DNA from: Adiantum capillus-veneris
Lineage: Eukaryota; Streptophyta; Polypodiopsida; Polypodiales; Pteridaceae
Direction of reading: 5' to 3'
Assembly: GCA_014529385.2 (NCBI GenBank)
Contig: CM043952.1
Coordinates: 60,464,119 to 60,528,118, forward strand
Length of the DNA stretch: 64,000 bases
Both the position numbers and the translations under genes were made by a program. Numbering within the stretch: the first letter of the stretch is position 1; every line of letters starts with the position of its first letter. The notes beneath the pieces were generated by a model. The model saw only the letters and a list, made by a program, of their open reading frames with translations. It searched no databases and was not told where the DNA came from. Positions 41,976-54,380 of this stretch are shown here, one piece after another.

Positions 41976-43148
41976 TTAAGAGGGAATAAAAAAACTATTT
42001 TGTTTCCGCTTTTGTGCATAGATGTGAGCTACAGCAGTTAGCCTTTGCTCATCTAGCTTCTCAAAATCTTCAAGTCTTTCTGACAATTCATGTCCAGTCC
42101 ACTCAAGATTCCGTGCTACCCGTAATGTCGGCAATAGAAATTCTATTGGCAATATGGCATCAAGACCATAAACAAGGTTAAAGTGTGTAGTATTTAAAGA
42201 TGTTTTTAATGAAACTCGATAAGCCCATAGAGTAGCATGAAGATTCATTTTCCAGTCTGTCCTTCCTGAACTAACCACTTTAGTCAGCACCGAGCTAAGA
42301 ATTTTTTTTGTATGCTGAGCTTGTCAGTTTGGTTGTGGGTGATAGGGAGCTGATTTGTCACATGGATGACCATAAACTCATTAAGCAAATACTCGATGAC
42401 CTCATTGAGAAAATGAGTTTCCCAATCACTGACAATTTCTATTGGTAGTCCATATCTCGTGAATACATACTCATATAAGAATGCAGCAGTGGTTCTGGCA
42501 TCATTCTTTTAAGTTGCTTTAGCCTCGGCCCACTTGGTCAAATAGTCCGTAGCTACAATGATATATTGAGCTTGGGTTCTATAAGCAGGTGGCTTGGCCC
42601 AAAAAAATCTATACCCCATAAGCTCTATGCCCCATCATTGATCTTAAGGGCATGCTATTTACACTTGTTGGCATTTTTGCTCGTTGACAATCATCACACC
42701 TACGAACATATTCTTTAGCATCTGCAAAAAGTGTTGCCCACCATATGCCTGCCATCAAGATTTCTCTTGCGGTGGTCTTATTAGAAAAGTGACCTCCAAC
42801 TAATCCAGCATGTGCTTGTTCTATAATCGGAATATACTCATCTTCATTTGCACAAACATGCAAATGTTGATCTTTACCTCTCCAATACAATTGGTTCCCA
42901 ATAAGAGCATAGTCTCTTACTTCAATTTCAATTGCTCTTTGACGGCGTTTACTCATATCCTCAGGAAATGTTTGGCTTGATAAGGAAGTAAACAGATAGT
43001 TACTCCACTTAGGAACATGTGACATTTGAAACAATGTTACATGAGGTATGGGTGTTTGTTTTTGACATCGGAGAAAATCCTTTACAAAAGATCGAACACC
43101 ACTCCTCATAGTCATCCAAAATACTCCAAGTCTCAAGATTCGTTGCAT
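41976..43148 (-). pseudogene. Gypsy integrase of element H (broken)
   Basis: An open piece at 43148-42609 carries the H2C2 zinc-binding domain (HAGLVGGHFSNKTTAREILM ... RRCDDCQRAK). The catalytic core in the next 300 bases is degenerate but shows TDYLTKWAEAKA and SDWETHFLNEVI, with both catalytic Asp positions plausible; the region expected to carry the Glu is not convincing. The last piece (42290-41976) is the C-terminal part: LHATLWAYRVSLKTS and GLDAILPIEF, typical of gypsy integrases. No chromodomain seen. Confidence 0.8.
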
Positions 43149-43488
43149 AGTTTGGTCTTGTGCAAAGTGAACTCCTACTATAGTAACATGTGCTTGACTT
43201 AGGTACTAATTTTTTTTCTTCAGGATTAATGCATAAGAGCAATATTTCGTCTCGATTTCTTTTGTATAGCCTACCAGCTAGTAATTGATACATAGCCGAT
43301 TGCTAGATTAATCCGCTCGTAATAGGAAGTGGTATTTGTGAATCCACTTGAGCTATTGTCATCAATGACACCATGTTTTTTGACCATCGAGGTATCATTT
43401 CTATGGAGAACAAATAGGCATCTAGTAGATCATTGTCTACCCCTTTAGGTGATTCTCCTAAAACAATCCTTGACAAATGATCTGCTCG

Positions 43489-44788
43489 TTAATGTGTAGT
43501 GCCCTTTTTTACAACCACAGTGAAATCAAATTCCAGAAGAATGATGAACCATCTCACTATTCTTCCCGTGCTGCATGGCTTGTTGACCAAATACAACAAA
43601 GCTTGGTGGTCTACAAAGAACACAAACTTGTTGGCTAATAGGTAATGTCTATACTTTTTAACGGCGTAGATCATTCCTAATCCTTCCCTTTTGGTGGTGG
43701 TGTAATTATTTTCCTCCATGTTCAACTGCCAGCTAGCATAAGAAATAGAAAGATCAATTTTCCCGTCTCCTAGTTGAGCTAGTATACAACCGATAGCAAA
43801 ATTGGGAGCATCTACATGTATGTGGAATATCTTATTCCAATCTGGTGCTTTCAATATTGGAGCGGAGGTGAGAGCTTCCTTAAGCTTCATGAAGGATTCT
43901 TCACATGCCTCGGTCCACTCAAAGTGTGTAATCAAGCTATACATAGGTTTTGCAATTATAGCGTACATGTAGATAAACCGTTGGTAATATCCACAATTCC
44001 CCATGAAGGCTTGTACCCCCTTGTCTGTTATTGGTCTAGGCAAATCAGCAATGACATGAATTTTTTCAATATCAGTAGCTGTGTCATTTTTAGACACTAT
44101 ATGTCCAAGAATTTTTCCTTGTCTGCCCATGAATGTGCACTTTTCAGGATTTAAGCAAATCCTATAAAGTCTACATTTTTTGAATACCTTTTTGAGGTGT
44201 TCAAAATAATCAACCCAGGTTTATGAATGTACGCATAGATCATCCATATATACTTCTAAGAATTTTCTAAGATATTCTTTAAAAGCATTAGTTAACCCAA
44301 AGGCATAACCCGATAGGCAAGCATACCCCATTCTGTTGCAAAAGCAGTTTTATGTTGATCTTTTGGATCAACCAAAAGCTGATTGTATCCCGAAAGCCAT
44401 CTAAGAAGCTGTAAGCTTCTTTCCTTGCAACTCGTTCTAAAACATGCTCAGTAATTGGAAGAGGAATGTTGTCTCTAATGGTAGCTGCATTCACTTTTTT
44501 GAGATTAACACACACTCATAATTTTCCATTCTTCTTGGGTACTACCACAATGGGAGACACCCAATCTGTGTGTTTAATTTTGTAAATGAATTTGGTTTTT
44601 TTTAATTTTTCAATCTCTTCTTTTATCTTCATGGCAAATGTTTCATTATATGTGTATGGCCTTTGTCTACTTGGTTTCGCATCATCTCTCATGGGTATGG
44701 TATGTTGACAGATTTTTGGATCGATACCCTTGAGATCCTTGTAAGACCAAGCAAAGATATCTCGGTATTCCTTTAGCAAGCTTAGCAA
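43489..44788 (-). pseudogene. Gypsy reverse transcriptase and RNase H of element H (broken)
   Basis: RT start: YRDIFAWSYKDLKGIDP, then KHTDWVSPIVVVPKKNGKL, then a TGA at about 44516 where relatives have Arg, then VCVNLKKVNAATIRDNIPLP. The central RT with the YxDD box is lost in a degenerate interval (44131-44287). It resumes at LGHIVSKNDTATD, FMGNCGYYQRFI and the RNase H segments IHVDAPNFAIGCILAQ, YTTTKREGLGMIYAVKKYRHYLL and FVDHQALLYLVNKP. It cannot make an active enzyme. Confidence 0.85.
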
Positions 44789-46289
44789 AGCTCTTCTTCT
44801 TCTTCTGTTAGGTCATTCGCAATGTAAGCATGTCTAGGCTCTTCTTCTGGTTCAACCAGGTCTATCTTTTTAGCGTTTTCAGGCCCTTTGTAGGACTCGC
44901 CCTGTTTCCGTAGTTCCCTAACAGGTTGTTCGACTACAATTTTTTGATCTTAGAGAGTATACTTTTTGTAATGGGATGGAACACTCATTATATCCTTACC
45001 ATCCTCTTCCGTGGTTTCCTTTTCGGTCGTGTAATATCTCCTTTAGAGCTTTTTTCAACTCTTCATATTTCTTTTTCCGCTCAACTTGGGTCATGAGTGG
45101 TTTTTTATCCTGTGGGTTTGCTTAAGTAACCTTCCTTGTTTTTCTTGATGTTTTAGACATTTCTAAATTTTTGTTTGAAGGATATCTGCCAGTAATTTTG
45201 TTTTTGACACAATCATTTGCATCTATCTGCATCAAGAATTGTGTTCTAATGGAAACTGATGGCATAGGTCATGTTTTCATGTTTTTGGTGTGTCTTTTTT
45301 GTCTATACCATTTTTGTCTTCTTGATTTCTGGTTGGTAAAGTCAAAAAACTTTTCCTCCCCACCTTTCAAGAGTAGCTTAGCTCTCACGTGTCCTTTTTC
45401 TGACCCCGAACCTTTTGAGGTAGCGTAGTGTTCATCTAACTCATCTGTTGCATCGTAATAGAGGTCTGAAAATATTTGTTGAGCTTTCATCAAGTCCTTG
45501 GGTTCCTCATCTTAGTCTTCAATGTTGAGGGTTGAAATCATGTGGATGGGAATTATGCCATAGCCATCCTCATTGCAAAACTGAGTAGGCATAGACGTAT
45601 TTACACATACATCCATGGTCGCTAAAATTTGAGTCCACTTGAATGGCTCAAACAAATGCTCTGGAAAGGGTTCAGGTACATAGGCTTCGTCTGTGCAATC
45701 CCTTTCTAGAATACATTCTTCTCGTTTTAAACTCCCACTTTTTGAAGCTCCACACATCCAAATAGGAATGTCTTTGTTTAACCAGGATGGAATCTTAGTT
45801 TCAGCCGAAGAGACTAAATCAAACTCTTATATGGGTGTTTTCAAGACATCTCTATAAGTTTGATCTTTTAGATTTACTCTTGTTATAGATCCCACTTGCT
45901 TCAGGTACAGATAATTGTTTTCCCAATCTTGGATAAGTTGTACCTATTGCATGAAAGGTCTTCCCAATATAATTTCATAATTGAGTTTTTTCTCAAAGTC
46001 TACTATGGCAAAAGTGTGTTGATATTCAATTCCACAGGAATTGACTATCACCTTTTCAAGCAGCCCTAATGGTCTCTCAATGTGTCCGTCAGGCAATTGC
46101 AATTTCATTCGAGTTTGTCTAATGGCTACTTATCCCCAGGATTCCCATACTGCTTTCGTGGCTACGGCTATGCCTGCTCCACTATCCAGTATTGCCATGG
46201 TTGCAATGTCATTATATTTCACTAGAAGGGTGGTGTTTCCTTCTTCCCCTTCGTAATATTCTTGTGCATTGGATGGGTGTAGATATGAT
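44789..46289 (-). pseudogene. Protease and linker region of element H (broken)
   Basis: Near 46210-46160 the minus strand encodes MAILDSGAGIAVATKAVWE, a retropepsin active site (DSGA), followed by LPDGHIERPLGLLEKVIV and ILGRPFM. Stops interrupt. Further on, an acidic linker (about 45757-45269) precedes RT and lacks known motifs. Confidence 0.7.
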
Positions 46290-46971
46290 TCAATGAATGT
46301 TGTCTACTTCTAGGGTTTGTTCAAATCTTCTTACTTGAGTGGTCTTACACACTATGGATTCATCTTTGTAATCTCCCAAGTAAGAAGGTAATGTTTTCAA
46401 GGTCAATGGTTTCGACATTCCTGAAGCTTCAAATCCGCAATCCCCGTACAAGGATTGTACATCCATATTCATATCAGAAGGTAGGTTGTCCAACCAGACT
46501 TCCTCTATAGGAGTTGACTGTAGAGTTAGGCTCCCATCATTGATCTCTCTAACTTTTTCCCATAAGTGTCCTGTCCAGTCTTCCTCTACGAATGGAATTT
46601 CGTCTAAGGCATCCTCGTTGTCCGGCAACTGGTTCTTTTGTTTCAAGGTGGGGTTCTGCCACCACATGGGGTTTTTCTTTAATCTCTCTTCCCACAAGTT
46701 CCTCAGGTTTTGTGATACTTTCAAGCTTGGTTTTTTGTTTTTCTAGAATTTCTTGCGTGATTCTTACCAAATTTTGATAAGCTTTTAGCTTAGCAACTTC
46801 CATGTCTGGATAAGGATAGTTTTTCCATTTGTTTTCCATGTTTTGGCCTGCTTTAAGTCCTGCTTGGTAGGTTTCCAAGGTGGCATTAATAGGCTCAAAA
46901 ATATTATCAACCATAATGGATCCTCCAAATTTCACAGTTGTTTCCTTGACTTCACTTCCAGTTTCTTTCAA
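46290..46971 (-). pseudogene. Spacer between gag knuckles and protease of element H
   Basis: Two overlapping open pieces in different frames. The first (46971-46549) includes NIFEPINATLETYQAGLK and a charged stretch; the second (46724-46290) includes MWWQNP and LPSYLGDYKDESIVCKT. Not recognised as a domain. The TAG at 46978 separates it from the chimeric frame upstream. Confidence 0.5.
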
Positions 46972-46977
46972 CTTTTC

Positions 46978-48126
46978 CTAGAATAGCTTTTTTGCTTTCT
47001 CCTCGATTTCAACCCGTTGTTTTTGTTTTCTCATATCATATCTTTTGCTTTTGCTTCTTTTGATTCTTTGAGAGGAAACTTTCGTGTTTTCTGAATCATC
47101 AGAGGAGTTGTGTTTCTTTTTTCTGGCATGGGCTCTAGTGATTAAATTGATTGGAACAATCGGTTCACTCTCTGATGAGTTACTAGGTATCACTTGGACT
47201 ACATTTACTACTGTTTTACCCTTGTTTAAAGGATTTTTAGGACAATCTTCCAGAAAGTGTCCTCCCTTTTTGCAACATTGTTTGCAATAGGATTCAACTG
47301 GCTTGAGGGTTTTGTTAGGCTCTGGACATTCATTTTTCCAATGATCATCGGCACCACAATTGTGACAATTTCTCGTTCTTGGCTTAATCATGGGCCTTAC
47401 CATGGGAGGAAGAGGATGTGGGTTCTTCTTAGTGGCTGCATTTAAGGGCTTAAAATCTACACAAATCCTCCACTTCCCATCCTTCTTTGGGCTGACTACT
47501 ACTGGACTCACCCATTTTGTGGTCTCCACTAGGACTATGAACCCTGCCTTCAATAACTTGTCCACCTCTTCCCGCAAGGCTTCTATTTGCTCTTGATCCA
47601 TCCTTCTTAGCCTTTGCCGCACTAGCTTAGCACCTTCTTTCAGCTCTATATGCATCTCTTCTCCTTTGAAACCTATAATTTCTTCATATGAAGTAATGAA
47701 CAAATCAGGAAAACTAGCCAGCATGTGCAAATATATCTCCTTCTCCATAGCTGAGAGGTCTCCACTGATCATTTGTGTCATCAATTCCTGCTTCTTTGAC
47801 AATTCAACCTTGGTTTGCATCAGCCCTTCAATCACTTCATAAGGCCCTTCACTTTCATCTTCAACCTCATTCGCAAATGCAACTAAACGAGACTCCTGGA
47901 TTCCTTTGTCCATCAAAAGAAATGAAACATCAGTATCCTCATCACTGCTGGTAGTACTATCACTGTCCTCGTCACACACTGTGGAATAGTCTTCATCACT
48001 AGACTCATCCTCGTCTTCATAAAGCTCCTCGAATTTTTTCCTTGTGTCCATATTATATAGCTTCTTGGCACTTGTCTTTCCATAGAGGCTACTCATACCA
48101 CGTCTCCAATCTTGCATAGCTCCCAC
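46978..48126 (-). CDS. 382-residue chimeric frame: RT start of element I fused to gag zinc knuckles of element H
   Basis: Residues about 1-120 are an acidic protease-to-RT linker (GAMQDWRRGMSSLYGK; DEDESSDEDYST). Residues 120-245 are the N-terminal part of a gypsy RT (FPDLFITSYEEIIGFKGEE, LRRMDQEQIEALREEVDKLL, WVSPVVVSPKKDGKWRICVDF, LNAATKKNPHPLPP). The sequence then switches directly to two zinc knuckles, CHNCGADDHWKNEC (CX2CX4HX4C) and CKQCCKKGGHFLEDC (CX2CX5HX4C), and a basic tail (KKKHNSSDDSENTK ... RSKSKRYDMRKQKQ). RT and gag knuckles do not belong next to each other in any gypsy polyprotein, so this is a recombination or insertion-deletion product that stayed in frame. All RT catalytic motifs beyond motif 1 are missing. 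Confidence 0.75.
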   Translation of the reverse strand: MGAMQDWRRGMSSLYGKTSAKKLYNMDTRKKFEELYEDEDESSDEDYSTVCDEDSDSTTSSDEDTDVSFLLMDKGIQESRLVAFANEVEDESEGPYEVIEGLMQTKVELSKKQELMTQMISGDLSAMEKEIYLHMLASFPDLFITSYEEIIGFKGEEMHIELKEGAKLVRQRLRRMDQEQIEALREEVDKLLKAGFIVLVETTKWVSPVVVSPKKDGKWRICVDFKPLNAATKKNPHPLPPMVRPMIKPRTRNCHNCGADDHWKNECPEPNKTLKPVESYCKQCCKKGGHFLEDCPKNPLNKGKTVVNVVQVIPSNSSESEPIVPINLITRAHARKKKHNSSDDSENTKVSSQRIKRSKSKRYDMRKQKQRVEIEEKAKKLF

Positions 48127-48165
48127 TGCACGTAACCATGGTCTGCCCAGTATAATAAGATATGC

Positions 48166-48581
48166 TCACAACCCCGCTGGCATCACATGAAAATCAACCA
48201 CTGCCTTTGCATCGTATGCATCCACTTCTAAGCTCTTTACAACACCCAAACATTTTACTTTTTGATGGTTTGCAAATCTGATCCGGAAGCCTAACTCTAT
48301 AAGCTGCCCAAAAGTAACATCTGCTTTCCTATTTGTCAGATCCTCCTTCAAGTCATAGCTTAATTGCCCATCCCCTAGTGGAAATCTGAAACATGAAACT
48401 TGCGACGAGCCCTCCTTTTCCTCTTGGCCTTGACATCCTCGCCTTCATGGCTCTTTCCTTTCTTCTTACTAGGACCTGGGGCACTTCTTCCTTCCTTGTC
48501 CTCTGTGGTCCTCTTCCCAATAGGCATCACTAATGTATCCTCTATCTTTGATGCCTTCTCCAAGGTGACTACACTTATCAC
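48166..48581 (-). pseudogene. Protease region of element I (broken)
   Basis: A Lys/Arg-rich linker (48581-48375) and a piece (48351-48166) with FGQLIELGFRIRFANHQ, VKSLEVDAYDAKAVVDFHVMP, followed across a stop by LIILGRPWLRAVGAMQDW, which continues into the chimeric frame. This layout fits a gypsy retropepsin, but the D-T/S-G loop is not clearly seen. Confidence 0.55.
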
Positions 48582-48629
48582 TTTTGTCTTTCCCTTTTCC
48601 TCTTCGGTTAATCCACTAGTTCCTTCTTC

Positions 48630-49681
48630 TCATTTAATTTCGATGCCATAATCATTTGACCTACTTAGCACCTGTCTTGGCAATGGATACATGTCTCCCC
48701 CCATCCTTGGTGGCTTATCACATTGCGGGCTGATGTGGCCCAACTCTCCGCAATTATAACATGTGGGCGTCTGCCTCCAGAATCTACTATTGCTTTGTCC
48801 AACACCATTCCTAGGTCTTTCTTCACCTCCTCGCTGATTTGTAACCCTCCCTCGACCTCGATTATTTCCCACTTGACCTGGCATGTTTAGGCTGAGATTC
48901 TTCATTAAATCTACCACTTGCCTCATGTCTTGCCTTAACCCATCATCTTGCATTGTTGTAGTGACCACTGCTGGCATAACCTGAGGAGTAACAGGAACCA
49001 TTGGTTCATGATGAACCGCTGGCATGCGACCTTGTAAAGAATCCATAGGCTGAAATTCAGACCTCATGGGCAAAGAATCCACCCCTAACTGGCTCATTTT
49101 TCTCAGCTTCCACTCTTTGTTCCTTGCCACCTCCAATGCATCTTCATATGTCGTAGGCTTCTTTAGCTCCACTCTCCAATGTATATTCTCCCAAAGACCT
49201 GCCAAGAACGTGTCCTTCTTCATCATGTAAGGTGGAGGTACTTGTGGTGCTAAAGCCTTGCACATCCGCTCCCATGCCAATGAAAAATTACGTATGTACG
49301 CATCTACTGGCTCACCTTTATTCTACACCAAACCTTGTACTTCTTGCCACACTTTGTCAGGATCTTCTATCTTCACAAACTCCACTTCCAATCCATGCCT
49401 TAGATTGTCCCAACTCAATCTTACAGGTGGATCAGCCACACGCAACTCCTCTTCAAATGCTTTGGACCAAACTCGTGCATCACTCTCACACAAATTTGGA
49501 GAAGACGTAACATCTGCACCAGGTCATGAATCTGGTTGCTAATACAGGCAACCTCCATCTTTTCCAAAAATTCTTCTACATCTTCATCACTTCTTCCATG
49601 AAACTCCGGATAAGAGAAAGCCATGGCTACCCAAGTTACAATGCTTTGAGAACCCCTTAGAACACACGTGCAAGAATCCAA
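48630..49681 (-). pseudogene. Gag of element I (frameshifted)
   Basis: The first part (from about 49681) has MAFSYPEFHGRSDEDVEEFLEKME, a typical start of a gypsy Gag core. A frameshift near 49430 and a stop near 49320 interrupt. The second part (49280-48630) has FLAGLWENIHWRVELKKPTTYEDALEVA, a Met/Pro/Gln-rich stretch, an Arg/Gly-rich stretch and a CYNCGELGHISPQC zinc knuckle (CX2CX4HX4C) near 48775-48735. Confidence 0.8.
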
Positions 49682-50660
49682 AACTTTTTACTGACTCAAT
49701 TCTCAGAAACTTCAATGGAGCTCAACTTTAGATAAGGACAAACACATGCAACATCAAATGAGTTTTCATAGTTAATCTTCGGAATTACAACAGGCAAAGA
49801 GCATTCCAGTATCTCTCTTAATCTTCTTGGTCTGAACATAAAGACTATGCGCTACTGGAAAAAAATCTTCTTAGACACATGAACATTTATCTGGATTCTT
49901 TGAGTTAAATGAAAAGGAGTGAATTGAGGGCCATTTTGATCATCCATTAAAGTCAACCATGCAGCTCCCAAGAAAGCACACCTGTCTTATCCTCTTATTT
50001 TGCCAAAATTTCAGCAGCATAACAGCATAAATGGCTTAAAAGACCAAAAAACCAGCCATCATAACTTGGAAAAATTTTGGCAGCGTTTCCCCAGAAGTAG
50101 AGCAGTAAGAACCCAAAATATAGACTGTATATGTATGCATAAACTACCAACAATAGAACCAGAGCATCAAGTAGGAATCACTAGTACATAGCCTATGGTG
50201 AGGTCATGAAAAGGGTGCTCTAGCCACCTGTATCATCGAAAGGATCTCACATTTGAGAATCCCCCAGCTCAATAAAACCTCACGCTATCGACCCTCTCAC
50301 GAAGGCTTATGCAAATCTCGTATAGTCAAGTCTCAAAAATGGCTATCTTCCAGACCAAGTCTCAAAAATGGCTGGGATTGCCAAATAAAACCAAGTATGG
50401 CTCCACAAAGGCATACAATGGCAGTTTCCACAAGTAACTTACAATACCAACCGACAATGCGCTCAAACAGGCGTCAAATGATGCATACCCACGACAACTG
50501 CAAGTGACTCCCACTTGTCGATGTATCACTCTACTCCAGCTACCTGTACTTGTGTGAATCACTTGTACCTATACCTGTACCCTGTAACTGTAACTTGTAA
50601 CCTGTAGTCTGCAATCTGCAACCTGTAATCCCGAAGCTGAAGGTACTCGAAGAAGATCCT
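49682..50660 (-). other. Leader of element I
   Basis: About 1 kb between primer site and gag, non-coding. 50190-50500 aligns by eye with 29420-29760 of copia element D's leader in the same orientation relative to transcription. 50070-50095 carries the GGCAGCGTTTCCCC block. Confidence 0.65.
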
Positions 50661-50675
50661 CTGTGGGGGCGCCAA
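50661..50675 (-). promoter_or_regulatory. Primer-binding site of element I (TTGGCGCC type)
   Basis: Minus-strand TTGGCGCCCCCACAG. The TGGCGCC start is common to gypsy elements primed by tRNAs other than initiator Met. The exact tRNA is not assigned. Confidence 0.6.
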
Positions 50676-50680
50676 AAGAA

Positions 50681-50875
<195 letters not shown>

Positions 50876-51741
50876 CAACCCACCTGGCCGAGACAGGGAA
50901 CACACTTATGGAGTGAGAGGAGAGAGACTACCCATTTACCCACTCCACACAGAGAGACACACACGCACACACCCAAAAAAAATCAGCTCAAAAGAGGAGA
51001 ATTTCTTATGTTTAGATACAATTGAGCTTGGGCCAACACCAATGGGGCAAATAGCTCACACAATATGGGTAAAGTATGCCAGATACAATCACAAATTGGA
51101 GCAAAAGCTTCGCTCATTGGAGAAACTTACACAACCAAAACAACAAAAAAATAGTGAATATTTTGGCAAAATGGACAGCACCATTGCATCTGGAACGGCC
51201 CAAAACCCCAGTCTACAATGTCAAAGTGCTCAAATCCGACCTTGGTTGAGCAGTTTATGGCCAAAACAGGGTCCAAAAACAGTAAAAACACAGTTGCGGC
51301 TGTTCCTCCTCTTCTCTCCACGTTTTTTCTGTTCTTCTCTCTGGTTTTTCAGTTCCCACACTTAGATTTATTACTTGGGCACCCTTGGCCTTTTAGTTGA
51401 TCTCAAATGGACCCCAAATAGGCCTCGCAGTGCATAGTTGTCACCGAGCTGCATCCATCCGCACACCTGGCACTCAACTATTTTCAAAAATGCATCCCGC
51501 CACCACGTGAAGTGGCCCCCAAATAAAGTCATCACGATGACCTTTCTACATAATTATCACAAGAAAACACCCACGTTGTGTTCTCGCTTACCCACGTGCA
51601 AGTATTGACCCCATTCGACCTCCTGACGCCACTAGATGCCATCTGACGCACCTGCTTACCGCATGTCTTCCGCCTGCGGATAGCTTCCTCGAGAAGTTTT
51701 ACGTGCTACCAACTCCTCATTATTATAGAAAAAACACACTA
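50876..51741. other. Gene-free stretch
   Basis: No coding motif. A 150-codon open stretch at 50913-51365 has no recognisable domain and is probably chance. Confidence 0.45.
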
Positions 51742-51998
51742 ATAATGGTGACATTGAAAATCAATGCACCACATGTGGGCCCCACGTAACCACCCGGCTC
51801 TGAAAAAGGGGAAATCCTTTATTCGATGCACCATGAATGGGTATGTACATATGCGTAATCAATGGTGACAGTGAAAATCGATGCACTATGTACATGCTGC
51901 CTTACCTGCACACATGTGGGCCCCACATAACCACTTGGCTCTGGAAAATGGGCAATCCTTTATTCGATGCACCATGAATGGGTATGTACATATGCGCA
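51742..51998. repeat. Two tandem copies of a 120-137 bp unit
   Basis: aatggtgaca...gaaaatc.atgcac...gtgggccccac...cctttattcgatgcaccatgaatgggtatgtacatatgcg occurs at about 51742-51860 and 51862-51998. The second copy has an extra ~17 bp (catgctgccttacctgc). Confidence 0.85.
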
Positions 51999-52334
51999 AT
52001 TCCTTGCTCCAAAAAACTCATGACAACGCCAGCTCACTTTCTCCAATTTGAGTGAGCTTTGGCAAGCATTCGCAGGTCGACAAAAATTTCAGGATAGCTC
52101 GTAGTGCTTACTCTGCTGATCAGATTTTTGATTCGGGCTCATTTTGACCTTCGTTTCCGCTACACGCAGTATTGCACAAGCTATTTCGTCATTTTGTGCA
52201 AAATTTCTGTCACTGTTGTTTTCTGCATAACAGGTGCCTCATAGTCTTCTACGGTTTGTGCTATATAGCATGTGTTATTCCCGCTCCATTTCTCCTATTT
52301 TCGGGCAGTTTTCACATCAGGTGCGGCATTTACC

Positions 52335-53325
52335 ATGGCTGACAACAACACAAATGTGTTCAAGATGTTTGATGCTGAGGACAGGCTGGATGGGGACAAC
52401 TACCCTATGTGGTCTTGTATGATGCAACATGTTCTTGTGTCAAAGGGCATCTAGAACATTGTGCACAGGGCATTGATGTACGTCCTGGTTCTGAGGATGT
52501 AGGCGATGTTGAGGATGTTGCAGGTCTTGCTGCAAGGATTGCTGCTATTAGAGTTGTTGTGCCTATGGCAGAACAAGCTCGTTGGGATGTAAAGGATGTG
52601 CAGGCTCATGCATTGATTGCGTTGTCTATGAAGCGCACCATTGTTCCTCATATTCGTTCAGCAAAATCTGCAAAACAGGCTTGGGATATTCTAGCAGGTC
52701 TTTATGCAAGCCGCAATGAGGCTAAAATTGCTTTGTTGCGTAAAGAGTTGGAGTGGAAGATTATGCATGAGGAAGATGATATGGACACTTTCCTTGGTGT
52801 CAAGGATATCAATGAGCAACTTATTTCTGCAGGTGAAGTCATTTCAGACAGTTCCCTTATGCAGACTGTTCTTTGATGCCTTACCAGATTCCTACCAGAC
52901 TTTTGCTAGAACTTGGAGACTAATGACCCAAGGAAATCCTCAAGTTGTCAAGATTGATGCATTATGCACATTGCTATTGCAAGAATCACTTTCCAGAAAA
53001 AACAGAACTAGGCAACGTGCAGTTGAACAAGCTTTTATTGCTTCTCAAAGAAAGGGTGGTAACAGCAATGCAGCCACTTCTTATGGTTCTGCTGCGAGTG
53101 GCAAAACTTCTGTTCCTAATGCTTCTGTTGGCAGCAATTCGTCCGGAAATTTTTGTGATAAGGGCAAAAAGAAGATGCGTTGCCATTATTATAAAGCTAA
53201 TGATCACTTGATCAAGTCGTGTCCTAAGTTGAAGGCCAAAGAGACTAAGAAGAAAGAGGGTGGTTCCACTGCAAATGTTGGTTCCACGACAAATGCAGCC
53301 ATTGTTGAGTCTTCTGTGAAAGGAG
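52335..53325 (+). pseudogene. Gag of element G (broken)
   Basis: ATG at 52335 (MADNNTNVFKMFDAEDRLDG). A TAG at 52451 replaces the Trp codon seen in C (GVWNIV), followed by a 2-base insertion; another frameshift lies near 52870. Landmarks: SAKQAWDILAGLYASRNEAK, DMDTFL, INEQLISAGEVISD, DALPDSYQTF. The zinc knuckle near 53176-53220 reads CHYYKANDHLIKSC: its second Cys has become Tyr, while C keeps CHYC. RNA packaging by this copy would be impaired even if translated. Confidence 0.85.
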
Positions 53326-54380
53326 ACTGTGTTGCTGATGTTGATACAGAATGGGCTTTTAGCGCAAGGTTCACTTACAATCCTTTTGTCCATGATGCAT
53401 GCTTGTCAGTTGCTCCAGCTTCACATGTGTGGTATTTCGAGAGTGGTGCTACAAAGCATATTACCTCACATCATGAATTGTTTACCTCTCTCGAGTCTGT
53501 CCCTCATAGGAATTCAGTCACTTGTGCCAACAATGCTTCTTATCTGGTTCAGGGAGCTGGAAAGATTGTGCTTATTGCTGCATATGGCAATTCCTTCACA
53601 CTTGTTGATGCACTTTATATACCTAGGATCAAGAAGAATCTCTTGTCTGTATCCGCACTTGCTAGACTTGGACTTGTAGTCAAATTTGTGGATGATAGAT
53701 GTATAGTTCATGATCTCAGTTTTGGTGATGAAATTGTTGCATCTAGCCTTTTGTGCCGTGGGCTGTATAAGCTCACTTTGTATGACAAGTGTGGACAAAA
53801 TTTTGCAAATGCTGTTGCAGATTCAAGGGCTATTTCAGATGCAAAACTTTGGCATGCACGTTTTGGTCATTTGAATTTTGCCAATTTGCTACGTTTGCAC
53901 AAATCTGATATGGTTGCTTCTTTGCCGCCTCTTGAAGCACCTGTAAAACATGTTTGTGAAGGCTATATTTTGGGTAAGATGCAGCATTTTAAGTTTCCAA
54001 AGGATGGTTCAATTCGGGCCACATGCAGGTTGCAGCTTGTGCATAGTGATGTTTGTGGGCCCATGCAAACTCCGTCCTTGGGCAATTACCTTTACTTCAT
54101 GACTTTCATTGATGATTACTCCAGGCATGCATGGGTATTTCCGCTTAAAGCAAAGTCCGAAGTTTTTATGTGCTTCAAACAATTTCTGGCTATGGTTGAA
54201 AATGTCTCGAAATGTACTATGGGCACCCTTCGTTCCGATCAAGGGGGGGAGTATATGTCTCATGAATTTAATGCATTTCTGGCTAGTCGTGGGATAAAAC
54301 ACCAATGTACAGTGCCTTATACACCTCAGCAAAATGGTGTTGCTGAGAGGAAAAACAGGTCACTAACGAAAATGACATGA
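53326..54380 (+). pseudogene. Protease and integrase of element G
   Basis: Open frame through VWYFESGATKHITSH (catalytic Asp of the DSG motif is Glu; C has Asp), SLLCRGLYKLTLYD, LWHARFGHLNFANL, LQLVHSDVCGPMQTPS, LRSDQGGEYMSHEF and NGVAERKNRSL. The integrase D,D,E residues look intact. The frame ends in a TGA at 54378; C has CAA at the equivalent codon, and the following sequence (CMVKSQALPHSFWLEAIMCA) continues in the same frame. Confidence 0.85.

Larger units (their letters stand above)
41976..47395 (-). mobile_element. Ty3/gypsy element H (gag knuckles to integrase, LTRs not found)
   Basis: On the minus strand: double zinc knuckle (about 47385-47250), spacer, protease (about 46200), acidic linker, RT, RNase H, then integrase. 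This is the gypsy order RT-RNaseH-integrase. Broken in several places. Its 5' end is fused to element I at about 47395. Confidence 0.8.
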
